From Myxococcota bacterium (GTDB lineage Bacteria; Myxococcota_A; UBA9160; UBA4427), in assembly GCA_029243605.1 (NCBI GenBank), contig JAQWRT010000042.1, forward strand, positions 1-64,000: DNA of 64,000 nucleotides. Reading direction: 5' to 3'. The translations under genes were made by a program, and so were the position numbers. Positions 24,687 through 33,245 of this stretch are shown piece after piece (position 1 is the first letter of the stretch; the number at the start of each line of letters is the position of its first letter). The notes beneath the pieces are model-generated. The model was given only the letters and a program-made list of their open reading frames with translations. It did no database searches and had not been told where the DNA came from.

Positions 24687-26693
24687 TCACTGGACGGCTA
24701 GAAGTTCCTGGCCCTCATCTACCTGAAGGTAGAGCTTGGCTCGCAAGTCGACGACTTTTCCCGAAGTAGGAGCCACGAGAGTGTGCTCCATCTTCATGGC
24801 CTCGAGTTGGACAAGAGGCTGGCCCGCTTCTACCGATTCGCCCTCTTGGACCATTACGGCGGTAATTTTTCCGGGCATGGGGCTTCGAATGATGCCCTCG
24901 ACGGCACCTGGGCCCTCCGAAGAGATTTTTTCAGGGGCGATCTCGAAACTAGCGGTCCGGGCGTCGGCCATCACGTGGACAAGGTTGCCCTCCATGCGCA
25001 CGCTGGCTTCTCTTGGCTGGCCATCGAGGATCGCAGAGATCCGCGTTTCTCCCACGGCGATATCCCTGAGGAGCATTGCATGACCCTCCCACTCGAGGGT
25101 GATTGCCGCGGCGGTCGGGTGGATGAGAATATGGAGAGTCCGCTTCTCCACCATCAAGTCCAGGCTGTCCAGCCCGTCTTCGTTTAGGCGAAAGCTGTCT
25201 GTTGTTGCCCAGGGTGAGTAGGGATCTTCGCCCTTTTGGGGGTAGGTGCCGCGCCTCCTTTGCTCGAGAAGGGCTGCACACGCGAGGGCGACGAAGTGGT
25301 CGGGCGGTTCGCCCAGCCCTGAAGTGAGGGCGATTTCGTGATCTTGGAGAAAAGAAGTGGTGACCCGCCCGGCGGCGAAAGCCGGGTGCATGGCGATGGC
25401 ATTGAGTAGGCCGATATTGGTCTTGAGCCCGGCCACTTCATATTGACGGGTCGCTTCCTGGAGCCTTCGGATAGCCTTTTTCCGGTCTGGGGCCTGAACG
25501 ATGAGCTTCGAAATCATCGGGTCATAGTGAAAGCTGATGGTCGAGCCTTCTGCGACACCGTTATCGACTCGGGTGTGGGCATTCTCCGGGGGCGGGCGGT
25601 GGTGGACCAGCGCTCCAGTTTGGGGCATGTAGCGACGCGCGGGATCCTCAGCGTAGACACGAACCTCTATGGCGTGACCACAGGGCTGAATATCCTCCTG
25701 GCTCAGGGGCAGGGGTTCACCTGCGGCAACGCGAAGCTGCCACTCGACGAGGTCTGTTCCCGTGATCGCCTCGGTCACGGGGTGCTCTACCTGAAGCCGG
25801 GTATTCATCTCCATGAAATAATAAGGAGGGTCGTCTGACTCCGTTCCGGCGTCGAGAATGAACTCGACGGTACCGGCCCCCTGGTAGTCGATGGCTCTGG
25901 CTGCACGAACCGCCGTTTCGCCCATGCGGAGTCGGGCAGATTCCGAGAGGCCGGGTGCTGGTGCTTCCTCGAGAACTTTCTGGTGGCGGCGTTGGAGGGA
26001 GCAATCTCGCTCAAAGAGGTGAATGGCATTGCCGTGGCCATCGGCAAAGATCTGCACCTCGACATGGCGCGAGGGTTCGAGCCACTTTTCGATGAGAAGG
26101 CGGCGATCTCCGAACGAAGATTCGGCCTCCCTCGAGGCTGCCTCGAGGGCCGCTTCGAGGGCATCGGGCCGATCGACCTTGCGCATGCCCTTGCCACCGC
26201 CACCGGCAACGGCCTTCACGAGGACGGGGTATCCGATCCGCTCGGCAGCGTGTGCCCAGGTTGTGTAGTCCTGGGCTTCGCCGTGTTCTCCCGGGACTAC
26301 GGGCACCTCGGCGGATTCCATCCGTCGCTTGGCTTCATCTTTGTTGCCCATGGCCCGAATCGCTTCGGCCGACGGTCCGATGAAGGTGATCCCGGCCCGC
26401 TCGCAGTCTTCGGAGAACTCGGCATTTTCGGAAAGGAAGCCGTAGCCGGGGTGGATGGCGTCTGCCCCGGTTTCGAGAGCGGCAGCGATTATCTTTTCTC
26501 CACGGAGGTAGCTCTCCCGCGCGGGGGCTGGCCCGATGGCGATTGCCTCGTCTGCTTCGAGGGTATGAAGAGCGCCGACATCGGCTTCGGAGTAGACGGC
26601 GATTGTCCGAATGCCCATGGACCGCGCCGTCCGAATAACTCGGCAGGCGATCTCGCCGCGGTTGGCTATGAGAAGAGTTTCGAACATGGTCAC
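24687..26693 (-). CDS. Acyl-CoA carboxylase biotin-carboxylase/BCCP subunit
   Basis: This 668-residue chain carries the biotin carboxylase (1-450: [30 protein letters not shown] loop, [16 protein letters not shown]). A linking domain follows, then a C-terminal biotinyl domain whose EAMKMEH holds the biotinylated Lys near 634. Length and layout fit methylcrotonyl-, propionyl- or geranyl-CoA carboxylase alpha chains. It adds CO2 from bicarbonate to biotin using ATP. The GTG start overlaps the beta-subunit stop (GTGA); ATG two codons later is an alternative. The partner is the gene immediately upstream. Confidence 0.93.
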   Translation of the reverse strand: MTMFETLLIANRGEIACRVIRTARSMGIRTIAVYSEADVGALHTLEADEAIAIGPAPARESYLRGEKIIAAALETGADAIHPGYGFLSENAEFSEDCERAGITFIGPSAEAIRAMGNKDEAKRRMESAEVPVVPGEHGEAQDYTTWAHAAERIGYPVLVKAVAGGGGKGMRKVDRPDALEAALEAASREAESSFGDRRLLIEKWLEPSRHVEVQIFADGHGNAIHLFERDCSLQRRHQKVLEEAPAPGLSESARLRMGETAVRAARAIDYQGAGTVEFILDAGTESDDPPYYFMEMNTRLQVEHPVTEAITGTDLVEWQLRVAAGEPLPLSQEDIQPCGHAIEVRVYAEDPARRYMPQTGALVHHRPPPENAHTRVDNGVAEGSTISFHYDPMISKLIVQAPDRKKAIRRLQEATRQYEVAGLKTNIGLLNAIAMHPAFAAGRVTTSFLQDHEIALTSGLGEPPDHFVALACAALLEQRRRGTYPQKGEDPYSPWATTDSFRLNEDGLDSLDLMVEKRTLHILIHPTAAAITLEWEGHAMLLRDIAVGETRISAILDGQPREASVRMEGNLVHVMADARTASFEIAPEKISSEGPGAVEGIIRSPMPGKITAVMVQEGESVEAGQPLVQLEAMKMEHTLVAPTSGKVVDLRAKLYLQVDEGQELLAVQ

Positions 26694-28339
26694 ATGCGAA
26701 AGACGCCGAAAGACGTCTCCTGAACTGGGGCATTGAGAGACGCGCTGATACCCAACCCCAAAACTCGCCGGGTATCTCTGGGGTCTATGATCCCGTCATC
26801 CCAGAGTCGCGCACTGGCGTAGTAGGGATGGCCCTGATCCTCGTAGAGTGAACGAATTTCATCCATGAAGACCTTCTCGTCATCCTCTGGCCAGGACTCA
26901 TTACGGGCCGACATGGAATCTCGCCTCACTGTAGCGAGGACATTGGCCGCTTGTTCGCCCCCCATGACGCTTATCCGGGCGTTCGGCCACATGAAGAGCA
27001 GTCGCGAACCATAGGCGCGGCCGCACATGGCATAATTGCCCGCTCCGAAAGAGCCCCCAATGATGATCGTAAACTTGGGGACCTTGGCGCAGGCGACAGC
27101 CGTGACCATCTTCGCACCGTCCCGGGCTATGCCCCCATGCTCGTATTTCTTACCGACCATGAACCCGGTGATATTCTGTAGAAAGACAAGGGGGATACCC
27201 CGCTGGCAGCACAACTCGACGAAGTGGGCGCCTTTGAGTGCGGACTCTCCGAAGAGGACGCCATTATTGGCGATGATACCCACCGGGTAGCCATGAATAT
27301 GGGCGAAGCCAGTGACCAGCGTGTCGGCGTAACGCTTCTTGAATTCGTCGAATTCGCTGGCGTCTACGATGCGAGTGATGATGTCCCGGACGTCATAGGG
27401 CTTTCGAGTGTCTCGGGGGACGATGCCGAGGAGTTCCTCGGGGTCGAAGCGAGGCTCCTTGGGTTCGCGGACTTCAAAATCCAGGCGTTTACGCGGGGCT
27501 AGATGGCTGACAGCACTTCTGGCGATGGTGAGCGCGTGGGTGTCGTCGATAGCAAAATGATCGGCGACCCCGCTGATTCTTGAGTGGACGTCTGCCCCGC
27601 CCAACTCTTCAGGAGTAACTTCCTCCCCCGTGGCGGCCTTAACAAGAGGAGGCCCGCCGAGAAAGATCGTTCCCTGTTCCTTGACGATGATGCTTTCGTC
27701 GGACATGGCGGGTACATAGGCGCCTCCGGCGGTACAGGAGCCCATAACCACGGCGATCTGTGGAATTCCCGCTGCGCTCATGTTGGCCTGGTTGTAGAAG
27801 ATCCGGCCAAAATGCTCGCGATCGGGAAAGACCTCATCCTGGTTCGGCAGGTTGGCTCCGCCCGAGTCGACCAGGTAGATGCAGGGGAGATTATTTTCTA
27901 GGGCAACTTGTTGGGCTCGTAGGTGTTTCTTTACGGTCAAGGGGTAGTAGGTGCCGCCCTTCACCGTCGCATCGTTGCAAACGATTACGCATTCTCGGCC
28001 CGAGACGCGGCCAATGCCCGTGATGATTCCTGCGCCGGGAACGTTGTCCTCGTATACACCGAGAGCGGCCAAAGCGGAGAATTCCATGAAAGGCGAACCC
28101 GGGTCGATCAGTTTTCGGACTCGCTCCCTCGGTAGGAGCTTGCCCCGATCCAGATGCCTTTTGACCGATCGCTCGCCGCCGCCCTCAGCGACCTTGGCCT
28201 GCTGAACCCGCAGATTGCCGACCAGATCGCGCATACGGTCCGCGTTTGCGATGAAGTCTTCGCTTTTGGGATCTACTTTGGTTTTCAACTTGTTCTTCTT
28301 GTCGTGATAGCAATCTGTTTCCCGGGCTCCCAGGTTCAA
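26690..28339 (-). CDS. Acyl-CoA carboxylase carboxyltransferase subunit (methylcrotonyl-CoA type)
   Basis: This is a chain of up to 549 residues with two crotonase-fold halves. [39 protein letters not shown] and [20 protein letters not shown] are typical of methylcrotonyl-CoA carboxylase beta chains, and also of the related geranyl-CoA enzyme. It transfers the carboxyl group from biotin to an enoyl-CoA. The listed start is a TTG. A second TTG at 28288 begins closer to the usual family N-terminus, so the true start is uncertain. It is first in a minus-strand block and overlaps the alpha-subunit gene. Leucine or acyclic terpene degradation is the likely pathway. Confidence 0.92.
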   Translation of the reverse strand: MNLGARETDCYHDKKNKLKTKVDPKSEDFIANADRMRDLVGNLRVQQAKVAEGGGERSVKRHLDRGKLLPRERVRKLIDPGSPFMEFSALAALGVYEDNVPGAGIITGIGRVSGRECVIVCNDATVKGGTYYPLTVKKHLRAQQVALENNLPCIYLVDSGGANLPNQDEVFPDREHFGRIFYNQANMSAAGIPQIAVVMGSCTAGGAYVPAMSDESIIVKEQGTIFLGGPPLVKAATGEEVTPEELGGADVHSRISGVADHFAIDDTHALTIARSAVSHLAPRKRLDFEVREPKEPRFDPEELLGIVPRDTRKPYDVRDIITRIVDASEFDEFKKRYADTLVTGFAHIHGYPVGIIANNGVLFGESALKGAHFVELCCQRGIPLVFLQNITGFMVGKKYEHGGIARDGAKMVTAVACAKVPKFTIIIGGSFGAGNYAMCGRAYGSRLLFMWPNARISVMGGEQAANVLATVRRDSMSARNESWPEDDEKVFMDEIRSLYEDQGHPYYASARLWDDGIIDPRDTRRVLGLGISASLNAPVQETSFGVFRM

Positions 28340-28414
28340 GGGTTCAAGCCCGATCTCTTGAGAAGAGCGATTCGTTGATCCAACCCCGGGGGCTTGAGTA
28401 CCCCGGAAGCTCAG

Positions 28415-28449
28415 CGAGGTAAGGCAGGAGTCTGCGCTGCCTTACCTCG
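28415..28449 (-). terminator. Perfect 13-bp hairpin after the DUF4136 gene
   Basis: CGAGGTAAGGCAG and CTGCCTTACCTCG pair exactly around a 9-base loop. It starts 39 bases past the stop of the lipoprotein gene and before the carboxyltransferase start, so it probably separates two minus-strand transcripts. No T-run follows. Confidence 0.7.
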
Positions 28450-28487
28450 GGGTGGAACCAACAAGCAAGCGGTCAGTGCCGCGCCGA

Positions 28488-29087
28488 CTATTTCTTCTTG
28501 GAAGGCGGGAATTGAGCGAGAATCTGTCCCACCGTGGCCTGAACCAATTTTTCACGTTCTTCGGGGCTGGAGGCTCTTCGAACTCGACTTTGGCCGGTCC
28601 CTCGCCAGATCAGAGCTTTATTGCTCGGGTTGACGAAGTCGAGCATGAGCGTGCCTTCCTCGTATTGGGAAACGGTTGTCTGGCTGGGGTAGCCGCCGAT
28701 GGGTCCTCCCCAGGCGCCGTATCCAAAACCGTATCCGTACCCGAACTGCGTGGTGTCAACCTGAAGCTTCTGCTGGACCCCGATATGCTGGGAGATCACA
28801 AAATCAGCTTCCTCCCGGGCAACCTGGGTAAGCCCCTTTTCCTGGAGTGCCGAGTTCACAGCGCGCTCGATGCGATCGGTGAGGAGAGTATTGTTGGCGA
28901 TAGTGGATGCTTCATTGGGGTTGGGCTTTTCCATCCAAGCGTAAGTCTTCAATTTGGCGAAGTCGAAGGCTGGGTCGTAGTCGCTGTTGACCCTGACCGT
29001 CGAGCAGGCGGCCAAGAGGCCTCCGGCTACAACGATGGCCATGGCTTTAATAAAGTTCTCACGTCGCATCCGCAGCTTGTCGTCCAT
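28488..29087 (-). CDS. DUF4136 lipoprotein
   Basis: This 199-residue protein has a lipoprotein signal (MAIVVAGGLLAAC, Cys at about residue 28). The mature sequence starts STVRVNSDYDPAFDFAKLKTY, the hallmark of DUF4136. A Gly/Tyr-rich segment at about 116-136 (FGYGYGFGYGAWGG) is unusual. The tail ends in three lysines. Such lipoproteins are envelope proteins of unknown role. It stands alone between a hairpin and the sigma-54 regulator gene. No partner can be inferred. Confidence 0.88.
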   Translation of the reverse strand: MDDKLRMRRENFIKAMAIVVAGGLLAACSTVRVNSDYDPAFDFAKLKTYAWMEKPNPNEASTIANNTLLTDRIERAVNSALQEKGLTQVAREEADFVISQHIGVQQKLQVDTTQFGYGYGFGYGAWGGPIGGYPSQTTVSQYEEGTLMLDFVNPSNKALIWRGTGQSRVRRASSPEEREKLVQATVGQILAQFPPSKKK

Positions 29088-29220
29088 GGTGTACTCCGTC
29101 TTCCAGTATTTTTGGGGTTCGATCTGTCTTTGAAAAATGATGCCCGCCAGTGGTTCTGGTCATTGGCGGTTTTTAGAACTCATGCACTAACCGTGCAGTT
29201 CGTTGGAGTTTCTTTCCCGG

Positions 29221-30630
29221 CTACTGGCTCTGTTCGGGAGTGTTTTCATCCGGAGCCTGGATTCCGTGCTTCTGTGCACGGTAGCGAAGTTTCTGACGAG
29301 TCGTTCCCAGGCTTCTCGCCGCCGCTGTGACGTTGTACGTCGATTTCTCCAGGGCGCCCCTAATGATATATGCCTCCATCTCCTCCAGGGAAAGGCTGCC
29401 GTCCAGGGGCACGGTTAATTTGTCGCCGTCGAGAACCGCTTCCGTTGGCGCAGATTGCCCAGGAAGTTGTAGCCAGCGAAGAGGAAAATCGGATCCCTCG
29501 GAAAAGAGGACACAGCGCTCGATGACATTCCGTAATTCGCGCACATTCCCCGGCCAGTTGTAGGCCTTGAGGGATTTCCAGACCTCGTCGGGGACGTCGC
29601 GAACGTTCTTTCCCGCCGTCGAGTTGAACTCATTGATGATCAAGGGGACCATTTCGTCGAGGTCACCGAGGCGCTCGGCGAGGGAGGGCAGGGTCAGCTC
29701 GAATACCGAGAGCCTATGGTAGAGGTCGGCGCGAAATTCGCCCTCGGCGACTTGATCGGCAAGGTTTCGATTGCTGGCTGCGATGATTTGGACGTCAACC
29801 TTGGTTTCCTTATCGGAGCCAAGGGGTCTTACCCGGTGATCCTCGATCACTTTGAGGATCTTGGATTGCAGGTCAAGGTGCATCTCGGCAAGTTCGTCGA
29901 GAAAGAGGGTTCCTCCGTCGGCTTGAGCGACAAGGCCTCGGCGCTTCTGCTTGGCTCCAGTGAATGCGCCGGCTTCATGGCCGAAGAGTTCCGATTCTAG
30001 GAGATCCCGCGGCAGGGCGGCGCAGTTCACCTCGATCAGCGGGGCCTTCGCGCGAGGGCCGCTATTGTGCAGGATGCGAGCGACGAGACCCTTCCCTGTG
30101 CCCGTCTCGCCACCAATGACGAGCCCACTGATATTGACCGTGATCAGACGGTCGAGAAATTCTCTGACATCGGCCGCCGCGCTGCTGGAACCCACGAAGC
30201 TAGAGATGGGGTATGTACGACTTTGATTGGAAGACAGTTCGTCGAGTCGGCGCTGGGCAAGCGCGCTTCGCGCAGCACTCGCTACGACAAGGTCAAGCCT
30301 CTTCAAGTCACAGGGCTTTTCGAGGAAGTCGTAGGCACCGATTCGAAGGGCACGGACCGAATCGGCCACCGTTCCGTAACCCGTTAAGAAGAGCCATTCA
30401 CCGGCGGTGTTGTGTTTACGGCATTCCTCGAGGAGGTCGAGGGCATTGCCATCGGGAAGGTTCATATCCGATACGACCACGAGGGGTGCAATCCCCTCGG
30501 AGATCAGGGCTTTTCGGGCTCCTGCGAGGTCTTTGTAGTGGACGACATCCCAGCCTTCGCGCGAGAAATGGCGCGTGAGTTCGTTTCCAAGCAGGTCCTC
30601 GTCCTCGATGAGGAGCAGTGTGTCATCCAT
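29221..30630 (-). CDS. NtrC-family sigma-54-dependent response regulator
   Basis: This 469-residue protein has a receiver at 1-120 (LLIEDED, phospho-Asp in VVSDMNLPDG, EKPCDLK). The AAA+ domain (about 145-385) has Walker A GETGTGKG and an intact GAFTGA loop that contacts sigma-54; the Walker B region is TLFLDELAEM. The C-terminal Fis-type helix-turn-helix is about 420-462 (NVTAAARSLGTTRQKLRYR). It should activate sigma-54 promoters when phosphorylated. It overlaps the kinase gene by 8 bases. A near-consensus sigma-54 promoter 2.5 kb away, before the gene at 31951, is a candidate target. Confidence 0.94.
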   Translation of the reverse strand: MDDTLLLIEDEDLLGNELTRHFSREGWDVVHYKDLAGARKALISEGIAPLVVVSDMNLPDGNALDLLEECRKHNTAGEWLFLTGYGTVADSVRALRIGAYDFLEKPCDLKRLDLVVASAARSALAQRRLDELSSNQSRTYPISSFVGSSSAAADVREFLDRLITVNISGLVIGGETGTGKGLVARILHNSGPRAKAPLIEVNCAALPRDLLESELFGHEAGAFTGAKQKRRGLVAQADGGTLFLDELAEMHLDLQSKILKVIEDHRVRPLGSDKETKVDVQIIAASNRNLADQVAEGEFRADLYHRLSVFELTLPSLAERLGDLDEMVPLIINEFNSTAGKNVRDVPDEVWKSLKAYNWPGNVRELRNVIERCVLFSEGSDFPLRWLQLPGQSAPTEAVLDGDKLTVPLDGSLSLEEMEAYIIRGALEKSTYNVTAAARSLGTTRQKLRYRAQKHGIQAPDENTPEQSQ

Positions 30631-31666
30631 GATGAACGACCGAAGATAGCAATATCGTTACTCGGCCGCCTGATGATCCATCGGCTCTTTTTTCATTCGT
30701 GAGTTGGATTTGCCCTCCGACTTCTCGTACAAAGCGTCGAACCATGGCGAGTCCGATGCCACCGCCTGTCGCTTCCCTGTCTCCGAAGGGCCGAGTCCCC
30801 CCGGAGAGTGCGACCTCGGGGAAACCTGGACCGTTGTCGAATATCTCGATTCGGAGATTTGACTCGTGAGCGCTGATTCGAATTTCGATCCATCCCTGTT
30901 TCGGGTCTACTGCCTCAATCGAGTTCAAGAGGAGATTGGCGAGGCAGTGGCGGAAGCGGTCGGACGGAACGCTGATGTTCAGACCCGGCTCGATCTCTTG
31001 GTCGATCGAGAGACCATCGGGCATCTGGAAGCTTAGAAGTTCGAGAAGATCTGCAACGAGTTCTTCGAGGGCAACTTCTTTAAACGATTCGGGGGTCTGC
31101 CGCGCCGCGCCTACGGCTCCACTGAGAAGATCGGTGATGCGGACACTTTCCGAGGAAATCAACCGCATGCGGTCATTGAACTCTTTGTGCGAAGATTCGG
31201 CGATCATATTGCTCAAACTCATCTGGATGCCCGCGAGCGGGTTGCGGATTTCGTGGGATATCGAGGCAGCGAACTCGGTGGCGACCTGAACCCTTTCCGT
31301 GCGACTGAGCGCTCGCTGCTGAGCAAGAAGCTTCGAGACTCGGGCGGTATCCGGAGATGGGGTTTGTGTCGAAGTCGGCTCCTCTTGCCGGACTTCAGTG
31401 AGTTTGCCTTCGTGGGGACTCGGGTTTTGAATGAGGATTGAGCACCCGCTGAGCAGAAGTAATCCGGCGGCGGCCAGAATCAGCCCAGCAGATACCCCGG
31501 GCTGAGTCGCTTCACCTGTGGGGGAGACCTGGCTGGTGGCATTCGGAGCGAAATCCCGATTCCTCTCGAGTTCGCTTCCCTGGTGCCAGAAGAGAAAGGC
31601 GACGGCCAGCCAGGCGAGAAGGATCAGAATAAGCCCGGCAATATTTCTTGGACTGAAGACGCGCAT
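30623..31666 (-). CDS. Membrane histidine kinase paired with the NtrC-type regulator
   Basis: This 347-residue kinase has two membrane helices (about 9-28 and 58-80) with a short periplasmic loop between them (around 30 residues), so it probably senses membrane or cytosolic cues. The H-box is AASISHEIRNPLAGIQMSL. The ATPase domain has LANLLLNSIEAVDPKQG, FDNGPGFPE and GGGIGLAMVRRF. The small kinase core is NtrB/AtoS-like. It overlaps the regulator gene and so forms one unit with it. The start is ATG with only a weak ribosome site. Confidence 0.92.
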   Translation of the reverse strand: MRVFSPRNIAGLILILLAWLAVAFLFWHQGSELERNRDFAPNATSQVSPTGEATQPGVSAGLILAAAGLLLLSGCSILIQNPSPHEGKLTEVRQEEPTSTQTPSPDTARVSKLLAQQRALSRTERVQVATEFAASISHEIRNPLAGIQMSLSNMIAESSHKEFNDRMRLISSESVRITDLLSGAVGAARQTPESFKEVALEELVADLLELLSFQMPDGLSIDQEIEPGLNISVPSDRFRHCLANLLLNSIEAVDPKQGWIEIRISAHESNLRIEIFDNGPGFPEVALSGGTRPFGDREATGGGIGLAMVRRFVREVGGQIQLTNEKRADGSSGGRVTILLSSVVHHG

Positions 31667-31858
31667 TGGATAACTCGCTCATTAAGAAATTGGGGCTGGT
31701 TCGCCGTGCGAAACCCCATCTGGTGCCGAGAGGAAAGCATAGCGCGCTGGGATTTCGAAGTGACAATTGAACTTCGCCCAGGGGAGTCCTCGTGGAGCGT
31801 GACGGTCCCGATGCGGGTCGCAGTCATGCGCCCCTGTCTTTTTGGAGTCGCCAAGAGA

Positions 31859-31894
31859 AAAGCGCTCGTCCCGAGAGGCCGGGACGGGCGCTTT
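31859..31894. terminator. Strong hairpin with flanking A/T tracts
   Basis: AAAGCGCTCGTCCCG pairs with CGGGACGGGCGCTTT (15 pairs, one G-T) around a 6-base loop. It is preceded by GAGA and followed by CTTTG. It lies 57 bases after the stop of the minus-strand gene at 31951 and before the kinase promoter region, so it should end the former transcript. The rest of the 284-base gap holds no gene that can be supported. Confidence 0.75.
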
Positions 31895-31950
31895 CTTTGT
31901 GCCTTATTGCATGGAAATAGGGAAGTATTGGGATTATCTCAAAGGAGATA

Positions 31951-33087
31951 TCAGGCGATTGGAGCGTGTTCGAATGCGATTGGAGCGTGCTCCCGCATCA
32001 CCTGAACCGGACGAGAGAACTGCGGCAGCGAGGGCTTGTTTCGCGACAGGATAAGCAGGGGGCATCCGAATTCCCTCTGCTTTCGCCGAATCGTAAAGGC
32101 TCTCTTGCGGACCCACTGAATCGATCGGCGCGAACCGAGTGCACCGGCGATGTCGGGGCCCGAAGGCGGGGTTCCGGTATCGGCTACCAGCTTGAGGTAG
32201 GCCACCAGAAATTCCTCCTCGTGGGACGTAAACTCAGGCTCAGTTTTGAGGCTCCTGAGCCACTTGGACGCTTGCCCGGCAAGAACGAGGGGGAGCCTGT
32301 CGAGCCCGATCTGCTTCCACCGGATGCTGTGGACCAACACGTGAATGACACTTCGATCGATATTGCCGATCTTGTTGCCAAGCTCCGCAGCGGACGGGTG
32401 GGCCAGCTCGTTCTCTTCGAGCAGTTCGATGTAGGCGCGCACAACGAGCGTTTCTTTTGGGCTGAAAGCGTCTTCGATCAGGCTCGAGTGCAGGTCTTCA
32501 AGGAGAATGACTTCGATGGAGGCTTCCAACCGATCCTTTCGAAAATTCTGCACCGGTTTCCGCGCGGGTTCGGACGGGATCATGAACTGGCTGATGGCGG
32601 GCCCGTTGTCGGTCGCAATAGGGGAGGTTTCGGGTGCACCAATGAGGAGGCTCTCGGCGGTGAGAGTGTAATCGCCCACCTGATACACGATCTTGGATTC
32701 GCTCCCAGCCAGAGTCGGCTGCGCTTCGATCCGGAGACGGCCGATCGCGATGGGTTCGTCCGATAAGTTCACATCGCGCCCAGGGAGGCTCGAAGCCTGG
32801 GAGTCGGCAAGGGGGGCCGTGGGGAGCGACGGGAAAATCTGGGAGGAATTCGTCATGCCGCTGAGTTTCTCGGCGGTGGCCCGAGCTTCGGGCTCGAGAT
32901 TTGTCAGGAGGATATGGGTCAGCCGCAGTTCTCGGCTGACCAGAGTTGCTTGGTAGGCGGCCATGGCCCCGGCCAAGGGATTGACGATTGCGGCCTCCCG
33001 GCTGTCGGGGCAAGCGATCAGGTAGCTGGTCTCACGGGGGTTCTGGCTGGTGTAGTGATCGAATATCATCTTGGTGATTTCCTCCAT
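31951..33087 (-). CDS. Metal-site-less persulfide-dioxygenase-like protein with helical C-terminal domain
   Basis: This is a 378-residue protein. Residues 7-155 follow the ETHE1/persulfide dioxygenase metallo-beta-lactamase fold: MIFDHYTSQNPRETSYLIAC, EAAIVNPL, LRLTHILLTN. The metal-ligand positions are changed: the HxHxDH stretch reads NLEPEA (63-68), the HTPGHT stretch reads QPTLAG (123-128), and GDALL reads AESLL (144-148). It is therefore probably a non-catalytic sensor or binding protein. Residues about 215-350 are helical with winged-helix-like patterns (AAELGNKIGNIDRSVIHVLV; GPDIAGALGSRRSIQWVRK). The ATG at 33087 follows the predicted sigma-54 start by about 55 bases; an ATG at 33069 with GGAGG upstream is an alternative. 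Family assignment is by eye. Confidence 0.65.
   Translation of the reverse strand: MEEITKMIFDHYTSQNPRETSYLIACPDSREAAIVNPLAGAMAAYQATLVSRELRLTHILLTNLEPEARATAEKLSGMTNSSQIFPSLPTAPLADSQASSLPGRDVNLSDEPIAIGRLRIEAQPTLAGSESKIVYQVGDYTLTAESLLIGAPETSPIATDNGPAISQFMIPSEPARKPVQNFRKDRLEASIEVILLEDLHSSLIEDAFSPKETLVVRAYIELLEENELAHPSAAELGNKIGNIDRSVIHVLVHSIRWKQIGLDRLPLVLAGQASKWLRSLKTEPEFTSHEEEFLVAYLKLVADTGTPPSGPDIAGALGSRRSIQWVRKRAFTIRRKQREFGCPLLILSRNKPSLPQFSRPVQVMREHAPIAFEHAPIA
31955..31989. repeat. 21-base-period tandem repeat at a gene 3' end
   Basis: GCGATTGGAGCGTG occurs at 31955-31968 and again at 31976-31989. It encodes the doubled HAPIA at the C-terminus of the gene on the minus strand, just before its stop. 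It looks like a recent short duplication that extends the tail. Confidence 0.8.
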
Positions 33088-33152
33088 CCTGGTCGGCAAA
33101 ATTCCGTTGGGACACTCAGTAGGTCGGTTCTAAGCAGACAAACGGATCACAT

Positions 33153-33168
33153 TGCACGGCACGTGCCA
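33153..33168 (-). promoter_or_regulatory. Sigma-54 (-24/-12) promoter
   Basis: On the minus strand the sequence reads TGGCACGTGCCGTGCA. This matches the sigma-54 consensus TGGCACG-N4-TTGCA at all positions but one (G for the first T of the -12 block). The GG and GC pairs have the required 12-base register. Transcription would begin near 33142, about 55 bases before the ATG at 33087. An intact GAFTGA-type sigma-54 activator is encoded downstream. Confidence 0.72.
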
Positions 33169-33205
33169 ACAGTGGCGCCGCAGAAACCCCTTAGGTTTCA
33201 GTCAC

Positions 33206-33240
33206 TTGAAATATGAGGTGGTTTAACCTCGGCGTTTCAA
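33206..33240 (-). promoter_or_regulatory. Interrupted inverted repeats upstream of the sigma-54 promoter
   Basis: TTGAAA...AGGT and ACCT...TTTCAA form an imperfect inverted repeat. Next to it GAAACC-N5-GGTTTC (33183-33199) forms a second one. They lie 15-90 bases upstream of the sigma-54 promoter, where an activator such as the NtrC-type protein could bind. The larger repeat directly follows the hybrid kinase stop and could instead be its terminator. Confidence 0.4.
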
Positions 33241-33245
33241 ACGAG

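Noticed and set aside
29183-29197. TGCAC-N5-GTGCA as a sigma-54 promoter between the DUF4136 and NtrC-type genes
   Set aside because: It is a short inverted repeat; the -24 GG is missing, so it does not fit the sigma-54 consensus.
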